NCBI GenBank assembly: GCA_025358485.1 | Contig: JANYJJ010000061.1 | Location: 1-42,349 of the forward strand | Length of the DNA: 42,349 bases | From: Burkholderiales bacterium | GTDB taxonomy: Bacteria; Pseudomonadota; Gammaproteobacteria; Burkholderiales; Burkholderiaceae_C | Reading direction: 5' to 3' | Shown here: positions 1-7,833 of the stretch, piece after piece | Layout: every line of letters starts with the position of its first letter | Numbering within the stretch: the first letter of the stretch is position 1 | The notes under the pieces: generated by a model | Databases searched by the model: none | What the model was told of the DNA's origin: nothing | The model's input: the letters and a program-made list of their open reading frames with translations, nothing else | Made by a program: the position numbers and the translations under genes

Positions 1-3
1 GCC

Positions 4-267
4 ATGCCGCGCCGCAATTCACCCAACGACATCCGCGATTTGGCCGACCTCAGCCGCCTGAGCGAGGTGGTGGTGGACAAGCGACTTGGCCAACGCGCCG
101 CTGCCAAAAAGAACCGGCGCAACCGCCACTACGAAAAGCAATTCATCCGCAACACCTTGGCGCACCTGCCTGCGTTGGATCGCGATCAGGCCGCCGAGCA
201 AGTCGATGAAAAAATCGATGAGCCAGTTAATTCGGCGGCACCCGTGCGTTCAAGCCAGCTGCGATGA
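4..267 (+). CDS. Small basic hypothetical protein
   Basis: I do not recognise this 87-residue protein. It is rich in Lys, Arg, Asp and Asn, has no hydrophobic segment, and its middle holds a basic stretch (AAAKKNRRNRHYEKQ), so a cytosolic nucleic-acid-associated protein is possible but unproven. Its stop codon overlaps the start of the HNH gene by four bases (ATGA), which points to translational coupling. The frame is open to the window edge, so the ATG used here may be internal and the protein longer. Confidence 0.5.
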   Translation: MPRRNSPNDIRDLADLSRLSEVVVDKRLGQRAAAKKNRRNRHYEKQFIRNTLAHLPALDRDQAAEQVDEKIDEPVNSAAPVRSSQLR

Positions 268-566
268 ACCCGACCGCGCTGCCCGTTTTGACCTGCCCTT
301 TGTGCGAGCGTGCGATCCCAGCTGCGCAGCGCGATGCCCACCACTTGGTGCCCAAATGCAAAGGCGGACGGCAAACCGAATTTCTGCACCGCGTCTGCCA
401 CCGTCAAATTCACGCCTTGCTGACCGAGACCGAGCTGGCGCGGCAATACGCCACAGTTGAAGCGCTGCTGGCGCACCCCGAATTGCAAGACTTTGTGGCG
501 TGGGTGAAAACCAAGCCCGCCGACTTTTTTGTGGCCACTCGCAAAAGCCGCCGCTTGAGGCGGTAG
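264..566 (+). CDS. HNH-type zinc/nuclease domain protein
   Basis: This 100-residue protein has a compact HNH layout: a CPLC knuckle (C11, C14), the HHLVPK segment (H26, H27) and CHRQIHAL (C45, H46, H50). That arrangement is typical of small stand-alone HNH proteins related to metal-dependent nicking endonucleases; the second histidine of HHLVPK would be the general base. The rest is a helical tail ending in a basic RKSRRLRR. It overlaps the upstream small basic protein by four bases, so the two are probably co-translated. No methylase or restriction partner is visible. A housekeeping role is as likely as a defence role; the family is widespread but poorly characterised. Confidence 0.75.
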   Translation: MNPTALPVLTCPLCERAIPAAQRDAHHLVPKCKGGRQTEFLHRVCHRQIHALLTETELARQYATVEALLAHPELQDFVAWVKTKPADFFVATRKSRRLRR

Positions 567-585
567 CCACCGCATTTGCAGGGAC

Positions 586-633
586 GGACACAGGCACAAG
601 CCCAAGTACATACACAAGCACAGACACAGCGCC
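586..633 (+). repeat. Degenerate 6-bp tandem repeat
   Basis: Eight successive hexamers, most ending in AC (GGACAC, AGGCAC, AAGCCC, AAGTAC, ATACAC, AAGCAC, AGACAC, AGCGCC), lie in the 211-bp gap between the HNH gene and the Hsp70 gene. The rest of that gap is C-rich and shows no gene. Confidence 0.6.
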
Positions 634-777
634 TGCCACAGCGTCAAAGCTTCACTGATCACTTCGGTGCCACACCTACAATCGCGCCCCCGCCCGCGCC
701 CTGTTCGTGGCATTGCGCCCTGCGCGCTTTCCCGTCCCCCGCCTCCTTCCCACTCCCAATCTCCACTCCCGATTCCC

Positions 778-2094
778 ATGTACTGCGCCATCGACTTCGG
801 CACTTCCAATTCGGCCATCGCTGTACCCGACAACCGCGCTGACAACCGCGCTGATCTCAACGGCACCGGCATGCGTCTGGTGCCTTTGGAAGGCGACCAC
901 CGCACCATGCCGACGGCGGTTTTTTACTTTGTTGACGGCCCCGAGCACGACGGCCCGCCGCGTGCATTTGGTCGCGCTGCGGTGGCGGCTTATGTAGACG
1001 GCTTGGACGGCCGCTTGATGCGGTCGATGAAAAGCATTTTGGGCAGTAGCTTGGTCGAACAAACCACCGATGTGGGCGGCGGGCGCGGCGTGAAATACCT
1101 CGACATCATTGCGGGCTACCTCAAGCATTTAAAGGCGCTGGCCGAGGCGCAAACAGGCGCGCCCATCCACCGCGCCGTGATCGGCCGCCCCGTGTTTTTT
1201 GTTGACGACGACCCGGTGCGTGATGCGCAAGCCCAAGCGGCGTTGACGCGCGCGGCGCATGCAGTCGGTTTCAGCGAAGTGCATTTTCAGTTCGAGCCCA
1301 TCGCCGCCGCTTTCGACCATGAGCGCAGCGTCACGTCGGAAGAAGTGGTGTTGGTGGCAGACATTGGCGGCGGCACCTCTGACTTCTCTGTCGTGCGCGT
1401 GGGCCCGAAACGTGCTGCGTTGCTGGACCGCAAAAGCGACATCCTCGCCAACCACGGTGTGCACATTGCAGGCACCGACTTCGACCGCCGCGTTGAGCTG
1501 GCCAGCATGCTGCCCGAGTTTGGCTACGGCTCCATGGGCCCCAGCGTGCTGGGCGCGCCGCCGCGCGAAGTGCCCAGCGGCGTCTACTTTGACTTGGCCA
1601 CCTGGCACCTCATCAACACCGTGTATGGCCCGGGACGCGTGGCCGAGCTGCGCCAAATGCGCGGCTTTTATGCCGACCCCAAACACCATCAACGCCTCAT
1701 GGTGTTGGTGACCGAACGCTTGGGCCATGAGCTGGCGGCGCGCGCCGAGCAGGCCAAGATTGAGGTGTCAGAAGGTGCCGACACGCGCATAGATTTGAGT
1801 CATGTCGAAGCACGGCTCAGCGTGGCGTTGACCGAGCAAACCGCGGTGGATGCGATAGGCGGCGACATCGACCGCATCGTCGAAGCGGCGCGCATCACGG
1901 TGGCGCAGGCGGGCTTGAAGCCTGAGCAAATCGACGCCTTGTTTTTCACCGGCGGCTCAACAGGTTTGCGTTTGTTGGCGCAAAAAATTGCGGCCGCGTT
2001 TCCGGCGGCGCGTGCAGTGCGCGGCGACCGGTTTGCCAGCGTCGCCACGGGCTTGGGGCTGCATGCGCAGCGCTGGTTTGGGCCGCAGCGCTAG
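778..2094 (+). CDS. Hsp70-family protein, YegD-like
   Basis: This 438-residue protein is an actin-fold ATPase of the short Hsp70 group typified by E. coli YegD (about 450 residues): it has the nucleotide-binding domain but lacks the full substrate-binding and lid regions. The phosphate-1 loop is DFGTSNSA (D6), the phosphate-2 loop is VADIGGGTSDFS (D195), and the adenosine motif is FFTGGSTGL (about residues 389-397). The start at 778 is chosen because the family begins with this loop; the open frame extends upstream to 667 but only through proline-rich low-complexity codons. A duplicated 12-bp unit at 829-852 adds DNRADNRAD just after the first loop. Its substrate is unknown. It converges with mltA, whose stop lies 14 bp away. 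Confidence 0.85.
   Translation: MYCAIDFGTSNSAIAVPDNRADNRADLNGTGMRLVPLEGDHRTMPTAVFYFVDGPEHDGPPRAFGRAAVAAYVDGLDGRLMRSMKSILGSSLVEQTTDVGGGRGVKYLDIIAGYLKHLKALAEAQTGAPIHRAVIGRPVFFVDDDPVRDAQAQAALTRAAHAVGFSEVHFQFEPIAAAFDHERSVTSEEVVLVADIGGGTSDFSVVRVGPKRAALLDRKSDILANHGVHIAGTDFDRRVELASMLPEFGYGSMGPSVLGAPPREVPSGVYFDLATWHLINTVYGPGRVAELRQMRGFYADPKHHQRLMVLVTERLGHELAARAEQAKIEVSEGADTRIDLSHVEARLSVALTEQTAVDAIGGDIDRIVEAARITVAQAGLKPEQIDALFFTGGSTGLRLLAQKIAAAFPAARAVRGDRFASVATGLGLHAQRWFGPQR
829..852 (+). repeat. 12-bp in-frame tandem duplication
   Basis: Two exact copies of GACAACCGCGCT lie inside the Hsp70-family gene. They insert a second DNRA beside phosphate loop 1. Confidence 0.9.
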
Positions 2095-2108
2095 GGCTGC
2101 GGCTAGGG

Positions 2109-3332
2109 CTATGGCTTGGGCCACAGCGCCCACATCAACAGCGCTTGCTTCATGCGGCCCGCCTGCGCTTCGGCTTCTTCGCCAGGACCCCAAAAATAGT
2201 CGGCCCGCACCGCCCCGACGATGGCGGTGCCGGTGTCTTGCGCCATCACCAAGCGGCGCAGCGGCGTGTTGGACAAAGGCTCGGTGGTGCTCAGCCACAC
2301 CGCCGTGCCGTAGGGAATGCTTTGCGCATCGACGGCGATGGAGCGGCCGGCGGTCAGCGGCACACCTTGTGCACCTCTTGGGCCAGGGAGAGGGCCAGGG
2401 ACAAGGCCAGCAACCGAACCTGGAATGGCCCCAGACGCAGGCTCTGCCAAAGCCTCCTCCCGAAAAAACACCACGCGCGGATTGGCCCACATCAGCTCGT
2501 TGACGCGCAGCGGGTTGCGCTGCGTCCAGGCTTTGATGCCGGGCCACGACGCTTGCTCGGCGCGCAGTTCACCTTGGTCTATCAACCAGCGCCCCACCGA
2601 TTTGTAGGGCTGGTCGTTGTGACCGGCGAAGGCCACGCGCACGCGCCTTTTGCTGCCGTCGGGCTCTAGCAAATTCAAGCGGCCCGAGCCTTGAATTTGC
2701 AGGGTCAAGACGCTCAGCGGATCCGTCACGTAAGCGATGACTTTGCCGCGCAGGCTGTCTTGCGCTGCCGGCAAGGTGTCGAGTTGCTGACGCGTCCAAT
2801 ACGGCTTGCGCGTGGTCAGGTCAGCCGGCGGGCTGTGCAGCGGAAATTTGTAGGGCCCTTGCGCAGTGCGGGTGGCGTCGATCACGGGCTCGTAGTAGCC
2901 GGTGATCAGGCCTTCGGCCGCGCCGGTGAGCGACTCGATTCGGTAGGCTTGCAAATTCTGTTGCAGCCACACGCGTGTGCTGTCGTCTGAGGTGTTCAAC
3001 AGCGAAGCGGCGCGTGCTTGCCCGCACAAGCGCAGCCACTCGGGTGCGGGACGCTCGCAACTGCGCAGCAAGGCAGGCCACAGCTCGGCGCTGCGGTCTT
3101 GCTCCCAACCGGGCAGCTCACTGAAGTTGACAGGCACCCAGCGCGAACGTGCGCGAAGCAAAGGTGGCGTGGCGGTTGGCACAGCAGCAGGATCAGCGGC
3201 CCCCGTCGGCTTGATGTCGGGCGCAGGCGGCTCGGTGCGCGGCGGGCTGGCGCAACTGATCAGCAGCAGGTTCAGCACCAGGCTCAGCACCACTAATATC
3301 GACGGCTGCGAGCACTTCGGGAACATCGTCAT
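2109..3332 (-). CDS. mltA: Membrane-bound lytic murein transglycosylase A
   Basis: MltA cleaves the MurNAc-GlcNAc bond of peptidoglycan with formation of 1,6-anhydroMurNAc, acting from the inner face of the outer membrane. The 407-residue product starts with a lipoprotein signal (hydrophobic LVVLSLVLNLLLIS followed by Cys, lipobox LISC). The MltA barrel follows (YYEP, GSGRL, then VGRWLID) and then the 3D domain, ending with MAQDTGTAI, whose Asp (about residue 366) matches the catalytic aspartate. The start at 3332, or the ATG at 3326, is preferred over 3452 because it places the signal peptide at the N terminus; neither has a strong ribosome-binding site. A Pro/Gly-rich insert (SVAGLVPGPLPGPR) before the 3D domain is unusual. 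It is the last gene of the minus-strand cluster. Confidence 0.9.
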   Translation of the reverse strand: MTMFPKCSQPSILVVLSLVLNLLLISCASPPRTEPPAPDIKPTGAADPAAVPTATPPLLRARSRWVPVNFSELPGWEQDRSAELWPALLRSCERPAPEWLRLCGQARAASLLNTSDDSTRVWLQQNLQAYRIESLTGAAEGLITGYYEPVIDATRTAQGPYKFPLHSPPADLTTRKPYWTRQQLDTLPAAQDSLRGKVIAYVTDPLSVLTLQIQGSGRLNLLEPDGSKRRVRVAFAGHNDQPYKSVGRWLIDQGELRAEQASWPGIKAWTQRNPLRVNELMWANPRVVFFREEALAEPASGAIPGSVAGLVPGPLPGPRGAQGVPLTAGRSIAVDAQSIPYGTAVWLSTTEPLSNTPLRRLVMAQDTGTAIVGAVRADYFWGPGEEAEAQAGRMKQALLMWALWPKP

Positions 3333-3435
3333 GCTGTTGATTTTGCTGGAAGCCTTGGGCGCACTGGCGGTGATCGTGTTGATCGTTTGGTGGACGATGT
3401 TTTCAGGGCGCAAGAACGGTGAGCGCAAAGACTGA
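3331..3435 (+). CDS. 34-residue single-span membrane protein
   Basis: The frame encodes an N-terminal hydrophobic helix (about residues 2-24, ending IVWWTMFSG) and a short basic tail (RKNGERKD). This is the layout of bacterial small membrane proteins. Its ATG lies on the same CATG as the mltA start on the other strand, and its stop is 9 bp from the waaF stop. Codon choice (CTG, TTG, GTG, ATC, GGC) fits the neighbours. No strong ribosome-binding site is visible, so it could be a chance frame in the mltA leader. I have an impression of similar WWTMFSGR proteins in Comamonadaceae, but this is memory and not a search. Confidence 0.5.
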   Translation: MLLILLEALGALAVIVLIVWWTMFSGRKNGERKD

Positions 3436-3444
3436 ATCGCCCTT

Positions 3445-4464
3445 TCAGGCACCCGCCAACGTCAATTCAAGCGCCGCTTCAACGCGTGCCGCTGACACCT
3501 GCGTCAAGCAGCGCGTGTGACCCAAGCGGCACACGCGCTCGAAGCAGGGCATGCAGTCAAGCTGCAACTCTTCTTTCAACCAAATGACGGCAGCGCGCGC
3601 GTTGAGCGGCGGCGTGTGCTTGGGGCTGGTGGAGCCAAACACCGCCACCTGAGGCAAGCCAAACGCAGCGGCGACGTGCATCAAACCTGAGTCGTTGCTG
3701 ACCACGCCGCGCGATGCGGCGATCAACGCCATCGCGTCGATGAGCGAGGTTTTGCCAGCCAAAACGCGACAGGCACCGGGGGCGGACGCCGCAATCTCTT
3801 CGCATAGTGCGGCCTCTTTGCCCGAACCCAACAGCAACACAAGCTGCCCATGTCGCGCAAAAAGCGCGCTCGCCAATTCGGCGTAGTGAGCGGCGGGCCA
3901 GCACTTGGCGGGGCCGTATTCGGCACCCGGCGCAAATACCCAATAAGCCTGCGATTGCACGCCCACGGCGGCGGTGGCTTGCTTCAAAACGGTGGTGTCG
4001 AAATGCAAAACGGGTGCCTCGGCTGACGCAGCGCTGTCACCAGCGGCTGGGTCAAACAGAGCGCTGTAAAACGCCACCATAGGCGGTCGCCCTGATGGGT
4101 TGGGCAAACGTTGATTCAACAACCACGGACGCCCTTCGCCACGGTAGCCAATGCGTTTGGGGATGCGCGCCAACCAAGGAATCAACGCCGCTTTGATGGA
4201 GTTGGGCAGCACCAGCGCCGCATCAAACCTGCCTTTCAAACTGGCAGCGATGGCGCGTCGCTGCGCCCAATCCAAGCGGCCATGCGCAAACGGCAATTCG
4301 ATGACCTCGCGCACCTGCGGCATGGCGCGGTACACCGGTGCCACCCACGGCAGCGCGGCCACGCTGATCACGTCACCCCGCGCATGCAAGCGCGCCATCA
4401 GTGGCTGCGTCATCACCGCGTCGCCTATCCACTGCGGCGCGATGACGAGGGTGCGGCGGGTCAT
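3445..4464 (-). CDS. waaF: Lipopolysaccharide heptosyltransferase II
   Basis: WaaF adds the second L-glycero-D-manno-heptose to the LPS inner core from ADP-heptose, at the cytoplasmic face of the inner membrane. The 339-residue protein is a GT9-family GT-B glycosyltransferase. It begins TLVIAPQWIGDAVM and has the acceptor-side motif LPNSIKAALIPW (86-97), the nucleotide-sugar segment PGAEYGPAKCWP (179-190) and the signature SNDSGLMHVAAA (256-267). A late Cys cluster (C304, C307, C312, C319) is typical of WaaF. It follows the zinc-finger gene by 48 bp on the same strand and probably shares its transcript. Confidence 0.93.
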   Translation of the reverse strand: MTRRTLVIAPQWIGDAVMTQPLMARLHARGDVISVAALPWVAPVYRAMPQVREVIELPFAHGRLDWAQRRAIAASLKGRFDAALVLPNSIKAALIPWLARIPKRIGYRGEGRPWLLNQRLPNPSGRPPMVAFYSALFDPAAGDSAASAEAPVLHFDTTVLKQATAAVGVQSQAYWVFAPGAEYGPAKCWPAAHYAELASALFARHGQLVLLLGSGKEAALCEEIAASAPGACRVLAGKTSLIDAMALIAASRGVVSNDSGLMHVAAAFGLPQVAVFGSTSPKHTPPLNARAAVIWLKEELQLDCMPCFERVCRLGHTRCLTQVSAARVEAALELTLAGA

Positions 4465-4512
4465 TGGGTCAGCGGCTCATCAGGTCAACGGCTCAGGCGC
4501 AAATCGCCGAAA

Positions 4513-4719
4513 TCAATGCGTGTGCAGCTTCTCGCCTGCCTTCACGCGGTACACCGTGCCGCAGTAAGCGCACTTGCCTTCGCCGGTGGAGGCCACGTCG
4601 ATGAAGACCTTGGGGTGGGCGCTCCACAGCGTCATTTTGGGGTTGGGACAAAACACCGCGCCGTTGCCCTGGACGTCGGCGGCGGTGACTTCAACCACAG
4701 AGGCGGCTCTGTTCATCAC
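4513..4719 (-). CDS. CHCC-type zinc-finger protein
   Basis: This 68-residue protein is a zf-CHCC domain (relatives include the mitochondrial complex I subunit NDUFS6). A Cys in VFCPNPK, a His in AHPKVFIDV and the CAYCGTVY knuckle would bind one zinc. It lies 10 bp after ilvE and 48 bp before waaF, an arrangement I associate with Burkholderiales. Its function is unknown. Two consecutive ATG codons make the start uncertain by one residue. Confidence 0.88.
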   Translation of the reverse strand: MMNRAASVVEVTAADVQGNGAVFCPNPKMTLWSAHPKVFIDVASTGEGKCAYCGTVYRVKAGEKLHTH

Positions 4720-4729
4720 GTTACTTTCT

Positions 4730-5668
4730 TCAAGCCACCAAGCTCAGCCATTCGGCGTACTTGGGGTTGCGGCCGTTGACGATGTCGAAGAAGGCGGCTT
4801 GAATTTTCTCGGTGATGGGGCCCCTGCTTCCCGCATAAGTGCCACTGCCCAATTCCACGCGGTCCAGCTCGCGGATAGGCGTCACTTCAGCGGCCGTGCC
4901 GGTGAAGAAAGCCTCGTCGCAGATGTAGACCTCGTCGCGCGTGATGCGCTTTTCCACCAGCTTCAAACCGAGGTCATCGCAGATGGCCAAGATGGTGTTG
5001 CGGGTGATGCCGTTGAGCGCACCGGCACCCAAGTCGGGCGTGTAGACCACGCCCTTTTTGATGATGAAGAGGTTTTCGCCTGCGCCTTCGCTGACGAAGC
5101 CGGCCGAGTCGAGCAGCATGGCTTCGTCGTAGCCGTCGTCCAGGGCTTCCATGTTGGCGAGGATGGAGTTGGTGTAGTTGCTCACCGCCTTGGCCTGCGT
5201 CATGGTGATGTTGACGTGGTGGCGCGTGTAGCTGCTGGTCTTCACGCGGATGCCGCGCTTCATGCCTTCTTCGCCAAGGTAAGCGCCCCACGTCCATGCC
5301 GCCACCATGGCGTGAATGGTGTTGCCGCGCGGGCTGACGCCCAGCTTCTCAGAACCTATCCAAATGAGCGGGCGCAAGTAGCAGCTTTCCAACTTGTTTT
5401 CACGCACCACGGTGCGCATGGCTTCCGAGATGACCTCGGGAGTGAACGGAATCTTCATGCGCAAAATTTTGGCGCTGTTGAACAAACGCTCGGTGTGCTC
5501 ATGCAGCCGAAATATCGCTGTGCCCTTGGACGTGTTGTAGGCGCGCACGCCCTCAAACGCGCCGCAGCCGTAGTGCAAGGTGTGGCTGAGCACATGGATC
5601 TTGGCGTCGCGCCAGTCCACCAGCGTGCCGTCCATCCAAATTTTTCCGTCGCGGTCGGCCATGGACAT
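4730..5668 (-). CDS. ilvE: Branched-chain amino acid aminotransferase
   Basis: IlvE is the PLP enzyme that makes the last step of leucine, isoleucine and valine synthesis by transferring the amino group from glutamate to the 2-oxo acids. The 312-residue length is standard for class IV aminotransferases. HYGCGAFEGVRAY (32-44) is the N-terminal signature, K160 in MTQAKAVSNY is the Schiff-base lysine, E194 and EGAGENLF (194-201) form the cofactor pocket, and GTAAEVTPIRELD lies near the end. The start may be the ATG at 5668 or the one two codons later. It sits 34 bp after the membrane protein gene and 10 bp before the zinc-finger gene, forming a tight minus-strand operon. Confidence 0.95.
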   Translation of the reverse strand: MSMADRDGKIWMDGTLVDWRDAKIHVLSHTLHYGCGAFEGVRAYNTSKGTAIFRLHEHTERLFNSAKILRMKIPFTPEVISEAMRTVVRENKLESCYLRPLIWIGSEKLGVSPRGNTIHAMVAAWTWGAYLGEEGMKRGIRVKTSSYTRHHVNITMTQAKAVSNYTNSILANMEALDDGYDEAMLLDSAGFVSEGAGENLFIIKKGVVYTPDLGAGALNGITRNTILAICDDLGLKLVEKRITRDEVYICDEAFFTGTAAEVTPIRELDRVELGSGTYAGSRGPITEKIQAAFFDIVNGRNPKYAEWLSLVA

Positions 5669-5702
5669 GGCGTGTCTCCCAGGATTGATTGATGGGTCGA
5701 GT

Positions 5703-6209
5703 TTAAGTGGTGGGCTGTGTGTGGGCAGGCTGATCAGCAGACAGTTCGGCAGACGTTTGGCCAGCTCGCGCGCGCTGCAAATCCCACGCCGTCAACTTGC
5801 CTTGGGTGAAGCTGAGCACCACACTGTCGCCTGCGGGGTCAGTCCAACGCCAGATGTCGTTGCCGCTGTTGGTGTGGTCATTGACATTCGCGTCAGTGGC
5901 GTTCGCATCACTGACATTCCCGTCAGTGACACTCGCATTCCCCACCTTTTGACCCAAGCTTTTCGTGAGTCCGACCACTTGCAGCATGGTCATCTGGCGC
6001 AACAACTTGGTTTGGAACATCACCGCGCTCGCCACATGACCGACTGGTTTTTCGGTGGCGTTTTTCATCACGCGCAGCGCGCGGCCAAATTGCAGCAACA
6101 GCCAAAACACCGTCACCGTGAAAGCCATCACCACGCCCTGCCAGCCGTAGTACCAGCCGCCCGCCGCAAACGCCATTGCCACCAAGAGCCAACCGAGTTT
6201 TGAGTTCAT
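5703..6209 (-). CDS. Conserved hypothetical membrane protein
   Basis: The 168-residue product starts MNSKLGWLL and has two closely spaced transmembrane helices (about residues 4-17 and 22-39), a basic loop, and a soluble C-terminal part with WRWTDPAGDSVVLSFTQGKLTAW, which looks like a small beta-sheet. I do not know its function; it resembles hypothetical proteins next to ilvE in related genomes (memory). The start at 6209 is chosen because upstream codons in frame run into a repeat element. A 15-bp tandem repeat inserts a D-x-N-x-S/T linker between the halves. It is in the radA-ilvE-waaF series, separated from radA by the repeat. Confidence 0.75.
   Translation of the reverse strand: MNSKLGWLLVAMAFAAGGWYYGWQGVVMAFTVTVFWLLLQFGRALRVMKNATEKPVGHVASAVMFQTKLLRQMTMLQVVGLTKSLGQKVGNASVTDGNVSDANATDANVNDHTNSGNDIWRWTDPAGDSVVLSFTQGKLTAWDLQRARAGQTSAELSADQPAHTQPTT
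5882..5941 (-). repeat. 15-bp tandem repeat, four copies
   Basis: Four diverged 15-bp units (consensus near TGACATTCGCGTCAG on the plus strand) lie inside the membrane protein gene and keep the frame. They encode pentapeptides NASVT, DGNVS, DANAT and DANVN, forming an acidic, Asn-rich flexible linker. Confidence 0.85.
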
Positions 6210-6242
6210 GAGGGGATGGTAATTGCGGGGTTTTGTATTGGC

Positions 6243-6379
6243 CCCCTCTCCCAGGGCCACGCAGGAGCCCTTCCAGGCCTCGGGAGAGGGCAGGGGAGAG
6301 GTGAAAGCTCATCATTGAGACCGAGTGTGTTCAAGGCTTTCACCTCCTCCCCAACCCTCCCCCGTCAAGGGGGAGGGGG
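6243..6379. repeat. Dispersed palindromic repeat, inverted pair
   Basis: Two GC-rich arms face each other: 6243-6307 (ends GGGGAGAGGTGAAAGC) and 6335-6379 (starts GCTTTCACCTCCTCC and holds CCCTCCCCCGTCAAGGGGG). Related copies lie at 8.5, 20.0, 32.7 and 39.2 kb. The element begins 10 bp past the radA stop, so it may also fold as the radA terminator. It carries no gene. Confidence 0.8.
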
Positions 6380-6388
6380 CAATTTGAA

Positions 6389-7747
6389 TCAAAGCGTGCG
6401 CACCAAATCTATGGCTTGCTCAATTCGCTCCACCGCATGAATCGTCAAGCCCTCAATGGGCTTTTTTGGTGCATTCGCTTTGGGCACCACGGCCACGCTG
6501 AAGCCCAACTTGGCAGCCTCTTTCAGGCGGTCTTGACCACGCGGCGCGGGGCGCACTTCACCGGCCAAACCGACCTCGCCAAACGCGAAGAAACCACGCG
6601 GCAAAGCACGTCCGCGCAGGCTGCCTTGAATCGCCAACATCACAGCCAAATCGGCCGCAGGCTCGGTGATGCGCACGCCGCCCACGGCGTTCACGAACAC
6701 GTCTTGGTCTAAGCAGGCAATGCCTGCGTGTCGGTGCAGCACGGCCAGCATCATGGCCAAGCGGTCGCGGTCCAAGCCCACGCTCAAACGTCGCGGGCTG
6801 GGGCCGCCGCTGTCAACGAGTGCCTGAATTTCAACCAGCAAAGGCCGCGTGCCTTCCAACGTGACCAGCACGCAAGACCCCGGCACTGGGTCGCCATGCG
6901 TGGACAGAAAAATCGCGCTCGGGTTGCTGACGCCTTTCAAGCCTTTTTCTGTCATGGCGAACACGCCAATTTCATTGACCGCACCGAAGCGATTTTTGAT
7001 GGCGCGCACCAAGCGAAAGCTGCTGTGGGTGTCGCCCTCGAAATAAAGCACGGTGTCCACGATGTGCTCCAACACGCGCGGCCCGGCCAGCGCGCCGTCT
7101 TTGGTCACGTGGCCCACGAGCACGATGCTGGTGCCGCTGCTTTTGGCGGTGCGCGTGAGCTGTGCCGCGCATTCGCGCACCTGCGCCACCGAGCCGGGGG
7201 CCGAGCTGAGTTGGTCGCTGTAGACGGTTTGGATCGAATCGATCACGCACACCGCCGGGTTCTCGGCCGCGATGGTGGCGGTGATTTTTTCAAGCTGAAT
7301 TTCGGCCAACACGCGCACGCTGGAGGCACCCAAACCCAAGCGCCTTGAGCGCAGCGCCACTTGCGCGCCCGACTCTTCACCCGTCACATACAGCGTGCGC
7401 ATGGTTTTAGACAGCGAGTCGAGCGCTTGCAAAAGCAGCGTGGACTTGCCGATGCCTGGGTCACCGCCGATCAGCACCACACCGCCGGCCACCATGCCTC
7501 CGCCCAGCACACGGTCCAACTCGTCGATGCCAGTGGCTTGGCGGTCGACATCGCTGGCCTCGATTTCGCTGAGCGTCGCGACCGTTTGCGGCTTGGCCAG
7601 CGACTGGTAGCGGTTTTTGCCCGCAGGCGCTTCGGCCGCGCCTTCGATCAGCGTGTTCCAGGCTTCGCAGCTGGGGCATTTGCCCAACCATTTGGCGCTG
7701 GTGCCGCCGCATTCGGTGCAGGTGAAGACGGATTTATCTTTGGCCAT
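6389..7747 (-). CDS. radA: DNA repair ATPase RadA
   Basis: RadA (Sms) is a RecA-related ATPase that promotes branch migration and processing of recombination intermediates. The 452-residue protein has all expected parts: an N-terminal zinc finger (C10, C13, C24, C27), Walker A GGDPGIGKST (94-103), Walker B CVIDS (167-171), the RadA-specific KNRFG (251-255) and a C-terminal Lon-like domain. The start at 7747 (MAKDKSVFTC) is preferred over 7828 because the family begins just before the zinc finger and the upstream codons are low complexity (repeated RNAD). It is divergent from the LysE-type gene and starts the minus-strand series leading to waaF. Confidence 0.95.
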   Translation of the reverse strand: MAKDKSVFTCTECGGTSAKWLGKCPSCEAWNTLIEGAAEAPAGKNRYQSLAKPQTVATLSEIEASDVDRQATGIDELDRVLGGGMVAGGVVLIGGDPGIGKSTLLLQALDSLSKTMRTLYVTGEESGAQVALRSRRLGLGASSVRVLAEIQLEKITATIAAENPAVCVIDSIQTVYSDQLSSAPGSVAQVRECAAQLTRTAKSSGTSIVLVGHVTKDGALAGPRVLEHIVDTVLYFEGDTHSSFRLVRAIKNRFGAVNEIGVFAMTEKGLKGVSNPSAIFLSTHGDPVPGSCVLVTLEGTRPLLVEIQALVDSGGPSPRRLSVGLDRDRLAMMLAVLHRHAGIACLDQDVFVNAVGGVRITEPAADLAVMLAIQGSLRGRALPRGFFAFGEVGLAGEVRPAPRGQDRLKEAAKLGFSVAVVPKANAPKKPIEGLTIHAVERIEQAIDLVRTL

Positions 7748-7790
7748 GCGAGATTGTGCCGGGGCGTTTTCGACGGGGGTGAGAAAATCT

Positions 7791-7822
7791 TTTCTGTCAG
7801 CATTTCTGTCAGCATTTCTGCA
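7791..7822 (+). repeat. 12-bp tandem repeat in divergent promoter region
   Basis: Two exact copies and one partial copy of TTTCTGTCAGCA lie between radA and the LysE-type gene, ending just before the latter's start at 7834. The spacing of any promoter elements here would change with copy number. Confidence 0.8.
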
Positions 7823-7833
7823 GCGCAAGGATC

